Shown here: positions 1-13,377 of the stretch, piece after piece
How positions within the stretch are numbered: the stretch's first letter is position 1
Layout of the letters: every line of letters begins with the position of its first letter
From: Epiperipatus broadwayi
Lineage: Eukaryota; Onychophora; Udeonychophora; Euonychophora; Peripatidae
Assembly (NCBI GenBank): GCA_028023455.1
Contig: JAQFVV010006197.1
Location: 15,497,254 to 15,561,253 of the forward strand
DNA: 64,000 nucleotides
Reading direction: 5' to 3'
Translations under genes and position numbers: made by a program
The notes under the pieces: model-generated
What the model was told of the DNA's origin: nothing
What the model saw: the letters and a program-made list of their open reading frames with translations, nothing else
The model's database searches: none

Positions 1-453
1 CCATTAGTTTTAGAATTTACATTAAAATTCCAGATTGTACAACTTGATTTTAAAACTTTTGTTTAAATTTTCAAGGCATCCAAAATTTCCCCGGGAATTC
101 TATTAGTGCCAGTTCAGTGATTTTACTGAATAACCACTGATGTAAACAAATTGGAGTACAGCAATTACAAAAATTTAAATTGATTTTACCACAGGTGTGG
201 TGGTTTAATGCAAATTTGTTTATACCTATTCAACTTTTAATTAGTAATGACAAACTTTTAACAAAACCAAATCATGCCATCCTATATATATCACTATATA
301 GAGTGGATTATACACCTACATACAATTTTTGAAGCAAATTAATAAATTGACTGTATAATATTAAATTTATAATATAAACATTTTTCTAATAGCAAACAAA
401 ATCCATCCGCCGTAATATTTAATATAATGGGTATTTACAGCGTCTGTCTGTAT

Positions 454-541
454 GCACATATATAATGCCATGCACATAACCATTACAATACTCTTATGTA
501 CATATGTAATGCCATGCACATAGCCATTACAATACTCATAT
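454..541. repeat. Tandem duplication, 2 x 44 bp
   Basis: Two adjacent units share the phrases aatgccatgcacata and ccattacaatactc with a 44-bp offset and a few substitutions. It is a local duplication with no visible coding content. Confidence 0.75.
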
Positions 542-2050
542 ATCTATTTTAATGGGGTTTAAGCCCAGCACAGATGGGGTTAGTAATCAAAAGTTGAGAT
601 GAAACAGTACGGGTTAAAACATACCATTTCAATATATATTGAAGCAGTCAATCTTAGCTTAAGATTGAGCTTTATGTTTTCACCTACTAACCTATGTTCA
701 AATCCTATATCCCATCCCGCTCCTTTTGTCGTGTATTTATATTTTACATATATATCTGAGATGCGCACCTAAAACTTTATAAATTTTAACTTTCAATAAC
801 ATTTTTTAAAATTATTATTAATTCTTTTTTATTAATTATTAGTTCTTTTTTATTAAAGTATTATAGGTGCGGCTCAAATATATATTGTGCCCTTTTCTAT
901 GGGTCAATGATGGTTATAAACGGTCAATTACTAAAAAATTTTAAAATTAATATTATATAGTATTTAAAATTATAGATTATATTAAACAGTAAAAGATTAA
1001 TATGATATATTTAATAATAAATATTGTGATGGTGAGAATTGTATCTAATTCTATATTTTTCTAAATTGTTTTTCAAAATTTTATATAATTATTTTATATA
1101 ATATAAGTAACAAATTTATTCAGACAGATAAAAATAGACTAAACACCGGAAATGACTACGTGACTGTCTGGAATATTCTATGTATAAGTACCGGTTTAAA
1201 TTAATACTAATAATTAAAATATTTAAATAGTATATTATAGAAGTGGATAGAATTGTCACACATCATAATAAAAATAAGTAGTATGCATTTTTATTAATTA
1301 TTGTTTCAAAATTATTTTAAAGATAGTTAAATTGTAATAGATAATAATTGATTTAAAAATAATAATGAGTTAATATTTAAGTCTATTACATCATGATTTT
1401 AAAACTTTAGAAATTGTTTATCAATCCAAGTAGGAATTGACCAATAAAAAAATAGATCTTGGCAGACAACAAAAAATCGCGCCAACTAATTGTATAAACG
1501 GGGAGAATAAAAATGTGTTGACTCCAGAGCAGAGGTAAAATTTTAAGCTCTCTAAAAATTTTTTTTCTTTTCTTCAATGTATTAGTCAATTTTATTATAA
1601 TTTTAATAATGTCTTTGAAAGAAACCAACTGACAATTTAAAAATTATCCGAAGAGAATCTTAGAATAATATGTTTTAAAAAAAAGTTTTTCATAGTAATG
1701 TTTCATTAACTTTACAGTAACCTGCCAGTGGATTCTATCGAAATATAATCGGAGTTTTCAATAGAAAATGGATAGATTCTTAAAACCAAGTTGTAAATTT
1801 TATAATGTTCCAAATATGTTAATATTATTCGTTGATATAGTTTATATAGCGTATCACTATGAAAGCTGCTTTCGTGCGTATAAAATCAATGAAAGGACAT
1901 TGTGCGCAGAGTTAAGGAAGATAATGGAAAATAAAAATAAGTATTATTCATATAAGAATAAATGGACAAAAGGAATTTTAATATTGAAGTAGTTTGAATT
2001 GCTTTCTTTAAGATGACTGGAGAAAATACTCTAGAAAATAGTTAAAGATC

Positions 2051-2212
2051 GGAAGTAGTGTCTATAAAATAATAATGAATGAAAATGAAGTTTATATTTT
2101 ACAGAAGAGAAATATAAAAATTGGATCCATGGGAAGTAGTGTCTATAAAATAATAATGAATGAAAATGAAGTTTATATTTTACAGAAGAGAAATATAAAA
2201 ATTGGATCCATG
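2051..2212. repeat. Perfect tandem duplication, 2 x 81 bp
   Basis: The unit starting ggaagtagtgtctataaaat and ending ggatccatg occurs twice back to back with an 81-bp offset and no difference that I can see. Identity suggests a recent duplication or an assembly artefact. Confidence 0.9.
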
Positions 2213-5200
2213 GAAAACGCAATTGGTACCGTAATTATTAAATAATTGTAGTTTAACTAGAAATAAAGATGCATCAACGCGCCGAGGTAATATTCGCCAG
2301 AACATTAAAAAGCTTCTTGGGTTAACTAAATAAAATGTTTTCTAATAATTTTGAATTAAACACTAAAACTAAAGATCGTCTAAACAGTTTATTAAATGAA
2401 CTAATTTATTTAAAACTTTAATAAGCAGAAAGGAGAACATTCGGACAAAAGAAGAAATAATAAATATTATGGGACTAACCAAGATTTACCGTCAGAAAAA
2501 TATGTGATTATGGTTTGAATTATTTTCTTTACTAATCTAAGTTAAACATTAAGTTTTAGATAGCGATAGGGAAAACAAAATACATTAATTCGTAATATAA
2601 CATTATATGAAATAGTATGTTTTGATTTTGAATTTTAAAATAAAATTGTATGTATGTGGAAATTTGTATATTTGCGATGCTCGAAGAGAAAGAAGCCTAC
2701 TACGAACTTTGATAGGAAGATAAAGATTGTTTTGGTAACATTTATAATTATTAATGATATATAATGTATGTTTTATTTATTTAGATCAGCTGAGAATCGA
2801 ATGAATGTAGCGCAAAAGTTTTATTGTTATTATTGTTGTAAAACGCATTTTTGAAAACAACACTCTAAAACACTTTGAGATGTGATTAGATTTTAAAAAA
2901 TATGCATACGATAATCATTTTATGTGTTATTAATATAGTTCAATATAACCGATGGTTATGTGATATTTTCTGTTAATTTTCCGATTGGGATATTTAAATG
3001 TTATTTTAACAAAACGTAGATGTTGAACCTACAGTGTAATAAAGCAAGACAAATTGTTCTTATGGAATAGGGAAATGTTTTATATTAGCGAATTTTGTTT
3101 ATTGTTTTTAAAAAGTAGTTAGTATTTTATCGATGTTGGATACAGTAAAAATCTTGAGAGATAGTTTGGGTAGTGACTTGGTAGTACGTGATGATTTGGA
3201 AACCAAGAGGATGTATTAAAAACTAGGATGCTACAGGGATTGAAATAATAAGTAGTTTTAGATGTTAATCAGCGTAGTTAACAAAGCCCTACCACTGGTA
3301 CACATGTTGTCTTGGACAGTGGTATTTTATATTTTTCTTGTGAATCGTATTAGATGTTTGGTAAAGCTGAGTAAATAGCTGCCACATCATGCTTATCGCC
3401 AAGGTTATTAGACAATGAATGTCGGACCTATTCACACTGTTCCATACATTTTTGAAGTATATTGCGGATAAGTTATCTATCTATCTTCCCGATATCCTAT
3501 ACATCTTTCGCTATCTTTATCTGTATTTCTTGCAACTACATCGTTATATGATGTCTATTCAAAGGGAAACAATAGATATTTTAGAATGTATGTCATGCTA
3601 TTATTTGGAATAAGAATAGTTAAGTATTAACGAAGAGTAGATTATGATTATTGAAAGGAAGATGCAGATATCCTAAGAAGGGAAGGAGTTAGAGAATTAT
3701 ATTAATTCCTTTTAAGAAATGAACTATAATTTTATAAAAGTATATCCAAATAGAAATATACAAAAATATTAAATATAATTTCACGTTTTCTTATTGTTAA
3801 TTATATTTTTAAAAAATATAAGTATTGCATATTTAAAAAATACAATAACATTCGATAATTATAGTATATGTGAAACTGTAACAGGTGATAATTAAACCCG
3901 TGTTATAGTATTATACATGAGTATGGCTTACGGAATAAACATATTATAGTTTACGAGCATTGGTGAATAAACGTTAAAAGTAATAATAATATTTGAATAA
4001 TATGAGGAGTGACTTATATAAAGGTACAAGAAATGTAATTTTCTTTTAAAAACCATATTGATTGTAAAATTATGATGTTATAAATGATGTTTATCCATGT
4101 AGATAATTTATAATACAGTAACTTTAATACTAAAAGGTAAAGAATGGGGTTACCCATAAAATAGTTAAAATAAGTGATATGATAAACCTAATGAGAAATA
4201 AATAAATAACTTTTAAAAGGCATAATAAGTTTAATTAACGATAAAAGAAATATAAATGTGTATAATTCAGTTATTGTAGTGTAAAGAAAAATGAGGATAT
4301 CCCTTGTAAATAGATGTAAATTGATTTGTTTGTTTTATTTATTTTTTATTGATGTTAATAAAATTTTAAAATTTGTTTATTAAAACTTGTGTCTGAGTTT
4401 TGTTTTCTCTACATCATTGCATGAATTCACAGAGTATGTTCACAACAATTAAACTAAGTATATGATTGTTGCACAAAAGATAAATAGAGAAGTATGTTTA
4501 ATCTTAAATATTTATTGATGTTCGTGTAATTAAATAATTATAAATTGCATTGTGTTACTGGTCATCAATCCACTATCATAAGATTTTGCTAAATTATATG
4601 CTATTAGTTGCCACTTGCTTTATTTATCAGATTATCTAAACACTGCCACTTATTAATTTATTTTATTACTTAAAGATAAAAAAAGGGATATTAGATTATT
4701 AACTAATTTATTACGGTTATAAATTTGCGATAAAAGAAAAGCTGTACTAGTTGGATTAGGCAATAAAGATTGTGATTATTATTGTTTTATTATTAATCTA
4801 ATTTCAGAGTAGTAGATTATGACATAAAATCCCTTATCATATTTTGCTACCATATGTTATTAACACACGAATAAAATTAAGAACCTGAGATTATTTCATT
4901 TTGAACTAGATGATTTCTATTATTGTTATTAGAGATAAAAGATTAATACTTTAATTATTAAATGAGTCTTAGTGATTAGAAGTTGCGGAAGTCATAAGAA
5001 TACTATGTAGTTATATGTAATAGTAGTATAAGGGGGGGAATAGTGTTCTTATGCCATTGAGGTGGTATCCGGTGGGATATTGTCTCAATGTAATCTACCT
5101 TGTCACCCGTATTTCCACTTCTAGTCTCATGAATTCCTGAATATTTATTTGATTTAGTTTAAAACAGAACCTAAGTTAATTTTAAGAAACTTGAGCTAGT

Positions 5201-5269
5201 AAAGCATTTAATTGAATATTTCATTAATTATTAGAGCTAGAACCCGGTCAGGTGATTTTCACTATATTG

Positions 5270-5410
5270 TATTTATGTGGGGGAAGTGGAGATGCGGGAA
5301 CGGGGCGGTTAGATTGGCCTGATTCGTTTACAAGGGTTAGATTGTGGCCCTCAACGTGATTGGCCTGAGGTGTAGTGGAGCTGCACGCGAGGACAAGGGT
5401 TAGAATATAT
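5270..5410. repeat. GC-richer patch with repeated phrases
   Basis: Inside an AT-rich region this patch is clearly richer in G. It repeats gattggcctga and acaagggttaga twice about 50 bp apart, so it looks like a short degenerate minisatellite. The overlapping open frame gives a low-complexity peptide and is not taken as a gene. Confidence 0.4.
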
Positions 5411-7058
5411 ATATATAGGAGCAAAAACTTACTAACAATATTGATTTTAAATATTTTATTATATGTCATTCTTTAAACTTTTTTCTTTCAAAGTATTTTT
5501 TTTTCTATTACACTATACTTTTCTTTTTAAATCCAAAATGGAAGATGCAATTGTAAAATTGTTTAAAAATAATTAAAGGGTTGGAAACACTATTGTTTTA
5601 ATCTGGGGAAGGTATTTTTAATTAAAGTTTTTACTTAAAATGGATTAAGATTAAAGATTTTTTTTGTTATAAATATTTTTGTCAAATCTATTTCTAATCT
5701 GGAAATAGATTTGAATTTATATTTGGACGTTATCTAACAGTTGCATCTTTCAAAAACAATGAACTAAGTAATTGAAAGCATTCCAGAAACGCCTGGGCAG
5801 AGTATAAAATGGCCTGATAGAAAATCACCAAGAGATTAGCTACTCTAGTGAGAACTGATTGTTAACATCGCTGTGAAACTAAAAATGATGTAATGTAAAT
5901 CTACCACCTTTCTCGGCCCTGTTGGGTCATCATCTTCCGCTGCCGTTATATCATGCTCCCGTAAGAATGAAGTAAGAGCCTGACTGGAGAATCGTAGAAT
6001 GCTGAATAAAAGCTTGCTGTTATTTAAGAACCAATTGCCATGCATGAGCAGACTTTAAAATATGGACTCTTAAAATAGTGCAAGGTACATTTTCAAGCCG
6101 CAAATAAAACTAGTCTAACTAATCTCAAACTCTATTATCAAGACGTCTTCTCCTAATGTATCATTTAACTTTATTTCTAATATATAATATGTAAATTGCT
6201 CTCAAATAATTTCTATAAATTTAATTTTTTCTCATATGCTCTCACTTGCTTTAATTTTGGTGCGGTCATTTATTTATAGTTATTTATTACTTGATTTTAT
6301 ATGTCTATTTTAGTTATTAATATGCCAATTTCAAACAATCTGACAAGTTGAATTTTAAAATCTTTTCTTTCTTTTAAGTAAACCTTCAGGAATCAAGATT
6401 ATTAACGTCCCTTTAAAATATAATGCGTTATTAATTAATACACTCGCCAGATTGTTTTTACATCAACATTTAGTTTATGCTTTAATACAAAAAAATATAT
6501 TTGTTTAACTTTGGATTTTCTACCCAGAGTGAATCCAGAACTTAGGCTAATTAATACTCTGAAACTTAGTTATTTTATAAATGTTATTTATTCTATTCTG
6601 AAAAGGTGACCGATTATTTATTTTTTATATAACTGCTTCTTTTTTTATATTTACTCTTAAAATATCAAATACAGTATTTAAATATTCCAGTTATTATAAA
6701 ATCAATGAAGGTGGTATTGATTTATTAAAAATAGCAGAAAAGGGATAGGGGGGGGTAAATCTTAATGTTTCTTTTACTAAATAAAATCTTAATGTATATT
6801 TTATTAAATTAAATCTTCCCTATATATATATTATAGCGGCATAGTATTATTTGTCTCAATTATGGCATTCAAACTAGGGGCATTTATTTTAAAGCAGTAA
6901 AACTTATTCAATGTCGTTAATGACATTTATCATTACTGTGTATATGTATATTATGTGTTTCTAGTCTTCTAATCTGGGGGTTGCGACAAATTCGAACCCA
7001 TAGATTTCTTCTCATATCTCGTTCCGTAGATAGTTAAGCTATCCGGAACCACATTTAT

Positions 7059-7246
7059 TTCGTATAAAAAGGCCTCTGGAGGTGATTTCCATAAGTCTGG
7101 CACACACTATGCCTATCCACTTTCTTCGTATAAAAGGGCCTCTGGCTGTGATTCCCTAAGTCTGGCACACGCTATGCCTATCCACTTTCTTCGTACAAAA
7201 AGGCCTGCACATCGGCGATGACCACGGCATGCCTATCCACTTCGTT
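7059..7246. repeat. Tandem repeat, three units of about 66 bp
   Basis: Units start at about 7059, 7125 and 7190. Each begins ttcgta(t/c)aaaa(a/g)ggcct and ends near gcctatccactt. Units 1 and 2 share aagtctggcacac; unit 3 is shorter and more diverged. GC content is higher than in the surroundings. No coding or RNA-gene signal is evident. Confidence 0.8.
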
Positions 7247-8569
7247 CTCGTCCAGAAGCATGACTGTTTCCTCTTAGTTATTTTTTGGCTATTATGTCAA
7301 TACCGCCCAAACTTCGTATTATTATTATTATAATTTCTTTTGCTTATGACCTAATTTTAATGCTGTTATAATATTAAAATTGCGCTCTGCTCAAAATATA
7401 TATAAATGCCAACCATTACTTGTTTTATGAATTAAATTTATTTCAATCTTATACAATCCCACCGTCGTAATGTATTACTGTATTTAAGAGTATATGCCTA
7501 GGGGAAAATAAAGCGTTCTTCTTACCAGCGTTACTTAAAAGAAGTTTCATTAAATATTTTGTCATATAATCAAATGTGTTTTCAAATGTATTTTATTTAT
7601 TTTCATGACCGTAATGGCATGAAAATAGTTTGTATTATATCTGTAATGAATCCCCCAAATAATTTTGGTCACCATATTTCAGAATCGTAATCCAAAGTGT
7701 CAACAGCAATTTTATGTGAATTCTTTCTAATAATCAATTGGTATCTTAATATTGGACCCACCAAAGATGTATGTTTATGTATAGTTTATGTTATTTAATT
7801 AAATAAGGAGCATATGAGAAATAATACCGTGAATGACACTATGTAATCATCTACTGCTTGCTCATTCACGCACATACTAATGTTTGCAATTAATTTATAA
7901 ATGTATAATAATTTGTCAGTATATTTAACTATATTTTATTGTGAGTAGTTCGCATTCCTCTTTTTCTCCACTTCCAAACATACAGCCATGCTTATATATA
8001 TTTTAGTTTAGTCATAGTTAATAGATGTCTCATTGTCTTTTCCGCTTTGCTAGTGGGCCGGATTAAAATTAATTCTCATGTGCCATCACTATTATGTTAT
8101 TCATTAGGTGTTTGATCTGAGGCTTAGAGAGTGGGTTCAAATTCAGGCTGGTCCCTAACCTAAATCTCGGGCCTGACTGGGTTTGAAGTACCTTTTGTGA
8201 GTTCCAGCTCATGTTAGATGGATAAACATGTTTTGACCGGTGCAATATATATATATTATCAAAACTATTTTAAAGGATTATCTTTAAAACTGTGAAAACA
8301 TTTATAAATAATTTCTATTGTTAAAACTAAAAATGAAATTTATTATAACAAAAAATGTGTAATTTTTCTGTTTGCGATTTAGCTATATTTCTAAATATAC
8401 ATGCACATTTATTCACATAGATATTTTAATTTTATTTGTGTTTTATGAACTTACTTTAATTTCTCCCTAAATTTAATGTTCATTTTTAGCTGCCTAATTC
8501 TTCTACCTTAATTGTATACCTTGCATTTATGAACCTGCTGTACCCATTTTAATCATTTATCATTTTCGA

Positions 8570-10375
8570 TCATTACTTTTCCACTGTAAGCTGAAGATCT
8601 CTAAATTTGATTTGTAGCCTTTTCCATAACATACCAGCAAGCTTCCTTGCCCAAGTGGTTTATTTTTAGATCTTTTATAATATCTTGAGATTCAGTTTAA
8701 AACTTCGACTGACTCATTATTTTTTCTAGAAATATATCCAGCCCATCTCCATCTTTTAATTTTGTCAATATCAGTGACATCCATTTGTTCTCTTATCCAT
8801 GTTTTTCATTTTCAATCTAATTTAGTTTCTCATAACATACATCTCTCCATACTTTGTGAATGATCTGAAGTCTTGTCTTCTGTGAAATGTCCAAGTCTCA
8901 GATCCATAAATAAAAACTGATAAAACACATCTTTTAAAAATCTTTCTTTTCAAATACGCACTTTTTTTTTTAAGTACTTCTATCAAAAGGACTATCGAAG
9001 TTAAATTCAATGATTTCATCCATTATGTTTTCATCTGTATTAATAATATGATCAAAATATTTGTAGCAATTAATTTTTTCTAATTCATTATTATTAATCT
9101 TTATTTTCTTCTGAGAAAATCCATTGAACATTATTTTAATCTTTTTAGCATTTATCTTTAGTCCTACTTTCTTATTTTTATCTGATAATTCTTGTAACAT
9201 TTCCTGAAGCTCTGAAGCATTATTTGCAAAAACACCCACATCATCTGCAATATCTAGATGAATTAAATGGTCTCTATTTACTTTTGCTCCATTAGTTTTT
9301 CATTTTAATCCACAAAATACTTCTTTTAAAGTTTTGGAGATATGGAATTATCCGGTCATCAATTCTTCTTGTTAATCTTCTTAGTCTTGCCATGTAATTA
9401 TCAATCCCTGTTGCATTTTATTTTTTAGAATTTGCAATATCTAGGGATAATCAAATACCTTTTCATAAACTACAATCCAAAGTATAGTGGTAACTTATAT
9501 TCATTGGGATTTTTTTATAATTTCTCTCAATATTTGGATGTGATCAACTGTGCTTCAACCACTTATAAACCAGCTTGGTTTTTTTTTTTATAATTTCTCT
9601 CAATATTTGGATGTGATCAACTGTGCTTCAACCACTTATAAATCCAGCTTGATCTTTTGGTTGGTTAGAATTCAAAGTTCACTGTAGATAAGTTGTCATT
9701 GTCATGTTAAAAATTTTGTATAGAACTGATGGAAAACTTTGTATGCTATAATTTTGTCCTTATCTTTCTGAAATCTTTATATTACTACTGCATTCTTCCA
9801 ATCATTTAGTTCTTCTTTATTATTTAGTTATTTGCAATATAACTTTGCCAACAATTTTTCTATTTCTTCACCTGCTTTTTTTAAAATATCAATAATAATT
9901 GCATCATTTACAAATCTTTTCCCTTCTTCATAGATTTAATTGCATGTCTCATCTCTTCAATTAAAATGCTGGCTAATTTAGATGTAATAACTGCAGGGAA
10001 TATTTTATTTTCTTGTTTTTTATTAGGTATATAATTTTTTATAAAACTCTTCCACACATTATACGATATTTTCTCTTACTTAAGATTTTTATTTCTTTCT
10101 ATATCTTTCCTTGTCATATTTTCTCTCTTACTTTAGAGATTTAATTCTTTTCGATATCTTTCCTTGCCAATTCGCAATTTTATTTATATATATCTTTTGT
10201 ACCATTTTATAAAATTCTAGATATTCAGTTCTTCTTAAAGGAGATCATCTTCAAAATTTTTTATATTCCATCTTTTCTTCATTCATTCTCTTGTCTCATT
10301 AGAAAGTTTACTGATTAAATTATTGTTTTTACCATCTATCTTTGTTGCCATTCTATTTCATATTTGATAGGTTAT
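8570..10375 (-). pseudogene. Decayed RTE-clade reverse transcriptase (minus strand)
   Basis: Read on the minus strand, this segment is a diverged, 5'-truncated copy of the RTE element at 17317-20585. The left-hand ORF (8970-9239) contains FANNASELQEMLQEL and VGLKINAK, matching the thumb region just after the FADD box of that element; 8822-9019 carries YGSETWT from the C-terminal part. Further upstream, near 9900-9970, the frame matches the NEEVRHAIK...MKKG block, and near 10340 the ATKIAG block. The copy has many stops, frameshifts, a 73-bp internal tandem duplication and a cluster of repeated phrases at 10060-10160. The endonuclease half is absent. It is an old dead-on-arrival insertion. Confidence 0.85.
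9511..9656. repeat. Tandem duplication, 2 x 73 bp, inside the RTE relic
   Basis: The phrase ttttttataatttctctcaa followed by tatttggatgtgatcaactg occurs twice with a 73-bp offset, nearly identical. It arose inside the decayed reverse-transcriptase sequence, after insertion. Confidence 0.85.
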
Positions 10376-11809
10376 GGACAAAGAAAACTGAAATGCTAAC
10401 TACTTACATAGTAGAATTTTTATTATAACATTAAGTTAATGACCAAAAATGGAGATAACTATTTTGTAATACAGTTCTTGAAGAATAACTTGCAATCAGC
10501 AACATATTGAAAGTAAATTACATCAAATAATTTTTCCTTTTGCTTTTTATATTGAATCACTAGATAAAAAATTTACCATTAAAATTTAATTATTACTATG
10601 AGTTTAAATAAGAAATGCAGCTTAGGATAGTTCTTCCTTCATTTTTAGAGCTAAGATTCAGGCTTTGATGTTAGCAGTTAGCAATTATTCATTTCTAGCA
10701 GTAAAAATCAAAAAGGATAATTGTATTGAGGTGAGGAAAATTGAATTCAACTGGTAATAACAGTCAATAGTAATGCAATTAAAATGAGGTTTCATAAAGA
10801 ACAGTCTTTGAAAAATTTGTATTGGATTGATATAAAAAAAAATTCTGGATCATTGTAGAAGAGAAAGTCTTTAAGACAAATCTTTGCAGAGATTATTGAA
10901 AAGGCTTTTTGCTCTATCATGACCAAGTCGACTGCTAATTTTGTTCACAAAGAAAAGTATTATTGATAATTAAATAATATTTTTAAAAAAACTTAATATG
11001 ACAAGGTTATTAAAATAATTACCTTAAGATTTTTTTTATTTTTGATAAAACCTTTAATTCCAGTTTTGATATTGGTTATCAGCTTATCTTTTCTCATCCT
11101 GTTTATATGGAATGGGCTAATATTCTACCTTAGGAAGACAGATTAAATCTAAAATTTTGACTAAAATTTATTGTAATAGTTTTTTAAGAATTTCAAGAAA
11201 GAAAATTTTTGTTTCCAAAATAGTTTCAATTTAGAAAAAAGAATTTATATTTTCCAGCTTTGTTTGACAAATGATGTTAAGGTATTTCTCCAAAATAAAT
11301 AAGGCAATGACAAATTCATAGGTTTCATCTTTCTATATTTTTCTCTAGTCTGGAAATTTTGTGTCTAGTTTAATATTCTGAGTTCATTAGTGCTCTTCAA
11401 ATGATTGGTATGTTTTATGTGGTCATGATTCTGTGATCATATCATGGCTTTCAAAGCAAGACATTCATACATTAGGCATATTTGATGATAGTATGTTTTA
11501 TGTCCTTAGCAATTAATTCACTATTAAAAGTGATTATTTAAAGAGATTATGGTTGTCAAAGCAATTCCCATCTGAGAAAGATGATTCTGCATGAAGAAAT
11601 TCTCAGTCCGGTTAGTTGAATGGAACTGAATGTATTATCTACTACTCTGATATTTGAATACAAACTTTCTTTTCTACTTAATAAATAATGTTTTCGTATA
11701 AAATAAGCATATAACTTACAATTTATTAAAAAAAATGGATAGTTATTGCAGAATGAGATTATCTGTTTCATTTGAGATATTTGATAAAAGGTTTAGTTAT
11801 AATAGACTG
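10376..11809. other. Gene-free AT-rich stretch
   Basis: No coding, RNA or transposon signal recognised. It lies between the RTE relic and the broken 5' end of the Gypsy element. No gag or protease of that element can be found here. Confidence 0.5.
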
Positions 11810-11841
11810 CTATATATATGTATAACTTATTTTAACAAAAC
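11810..11841 (-). repeat. Inverted scrap of the Gypsy LTR at the element's broken 5' end
   Basis: This stretch is the reverse complement of 14384-14413, just inside the probable 3' LTR: 30 of 30 bases match, with one extra AT in the TA run. A weaker match (ctgtttcattt, near 11763) suggests the inverted LTR piece once reached further left. It abuts the first reverse-transcriptase codons directly. Confidence 0.75.
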
Positions 11842-13377
11842 GGAATGGGCCACTCCAGTCGTGGTTATATCTAAACCAAATGGGCAGATCCGCATTTGCG
11901 AAGATTATAGGACCACAATAAATAAAAACCTCACTAAAAGTCAGTATCCTGTACCAAATGTCAGGGAAATACTGGCAAATATGCAAAAGGCAAGTCATTA
12001 TGCTAAAATTGATTTAAAGGCCGCATTTCACCAGATACCAGTTTCTGAACGCACCTCAGAATTGCTAACTATTACAACACATAAGGGATTGTTTAAGTAT
12101 AATAGATTGCCTTATGGAATTACAGTTGCACCAAATATTTTCCAGGCTAAAATGGACATGCTGTTCCAGCAAATGGATGGTGTAACACCGTATTTTGATG
12201 ATATTTTGGTCGTGGCCAATTCAGAAGAGGAATTACGTGAACGAGTTTTAAAAGTTTGCGACAAGTTATGTAGTTTCTGAGCTAAAATAAACTCAGACAA
12301 ATGTATCTGGATGGCAACTGAATTAAAATTCCTGGGACACATAATCTCAAAAAAGGGAAAGAGACCTGACCCTCAAAAAATTGCAGCCGTAAAGGAAGCA
12401 CGAAGACCCAAAAATGTTAAAGAACTTCAAGCTTTCTTAGGACTTCTTAATTATTTTGAAGTTTTTCTTAAGGGGAAAGCTCACATAGCAAAACCGCTAT
12501 ACAATTTATTAAAAAAGAGCCAAAAATGGATTTGGGATCAACCCCAAGAAAAATCTTTTTGTGACACGAAAGAATTATTAATGTCAAACAGCTTAGTAGT
12601 ACACTACGATAGTAGCCTTGAATTGATATTGACAACAGATGCATCCGAAGTTGGAGTAGGAGCAATCTTAAGCCATACAGTAACTGACGGTGAGCGACCA
12701 ATTGTCTACGCTTCCAGAACGTTAACAAAAGCTGAGCAAAATTATAGTCAACTAGATAAAGAGGCACTGGCTATCATATTTGCGATAAAAAAGTTTCATC
12801 AATATTTGTATGGTCGACAGTTTAAAATCTTTACCGATCATAAACCGCTGTTGGGATTATTAGCAAAAAATAAAACTGCCCCTGATCATCTAAGTCCTAG
12901 AATGTTACGTTGGGTTAATCTGTTATCAGGCTATGATTTTGATCTAAATTTCAAAAAAGGAAAGATCATTAAACATGCAGACGCACTGTCAACAATGCCC
13001 ATTAAAGCTGAACTACAAAAAGACGACCAAACTATTAACTATATCGATAATTGGAACAACGAATTAATAACCAGTGAAAAGGTAGCTAATTGGACTAAAG
13101 CTGACCACGGATATAAACACTTAAGTAAATGGATCAGCAAAGGCTGGCCACCAAGTCGGCCCGAGAGACTACATAAAACTTTATGGGACGTAAGACAAAG
13201 ACTATCCATAAACAAGGGATGTATTTTAATGGATGATAGAGTGTTGATACCGAGCAGTGGGCGGAATAAGATTCTTCACTTAATTCATCAAGGTCATCCT
13301 GGGATAGTGTGGGCCAAAGCTCTGGCTCGTAGTTACATATGGTGGCCCGCCATTAATATTGACATAGAGAAATATGT
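11838..13377 (+). pseudogene. pol: Gypsy Pol fragment: reverse transcriptase, RNase H, integrase zinc region
   Basis: The recognisable part begins at WATPVVVISKPNGQIRICEDY, the N-terminal finger motif of Ty3/Gypsy RT. It continues through IDLKAAFHQIP (motif A with its Asp), LPYGITVAPNIFQ and YFDDILV (motif C, the two catalytic Asp at about 12195-12202). A TGA at 12278-12280 interrupts the frame, which then continues in phase with KFLGHIIS. RNase H shows TTDASEVGVGAIL, DKEALAI and FTDHKPL. The HHCC integrase region has the histidine part (HQGHPGI, YIWWPAI), and the frame is lost just before the cysteines. The expected upstream palm, gag and protease are absent. The open frame starting at 11735 opens in unrelated flanking sequence, so that ATG is not a real start. 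Confidence 0.9.

Larger units (their letters stand above)
1..8569. other. AT-rich gene-free stretch
   Basis: I see no exon, RNA gene or recognisable transposon protein here on either strand. Short open frames are random low-complexity peptides. The stretch holds three tandem duplications (listed separately), a GC-richer patch near 5270-5410 and scattered poly-A/T and TA runs. Around 8100-8200 a phrase resembling a tRNA B box (ggttcaaattc, about 8132) hints at an old tRNA-derived SINE, but no A box or tail could be placed convincingly. Confidence 0.5.

Noticed and set aside
6970-7010. tRNA gene suggested by ttcgaaccc
   Set aside because: No acceptor, D or anticodon arm can be folded around it.
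8045-8260. tRNA-derived SINE
   Set aside because: A B-box-like phrase is present, but I could not find a convincing A box, tail or target duplication.
11735-11837. ATG start and first 34 codons of the open frame leading into the Gypsy RT
   Set aside because: The sequence is flanking DNA plus an inverted LTR scrap; protein homology starts only at WATPVV, so this is not a real N-terminus.
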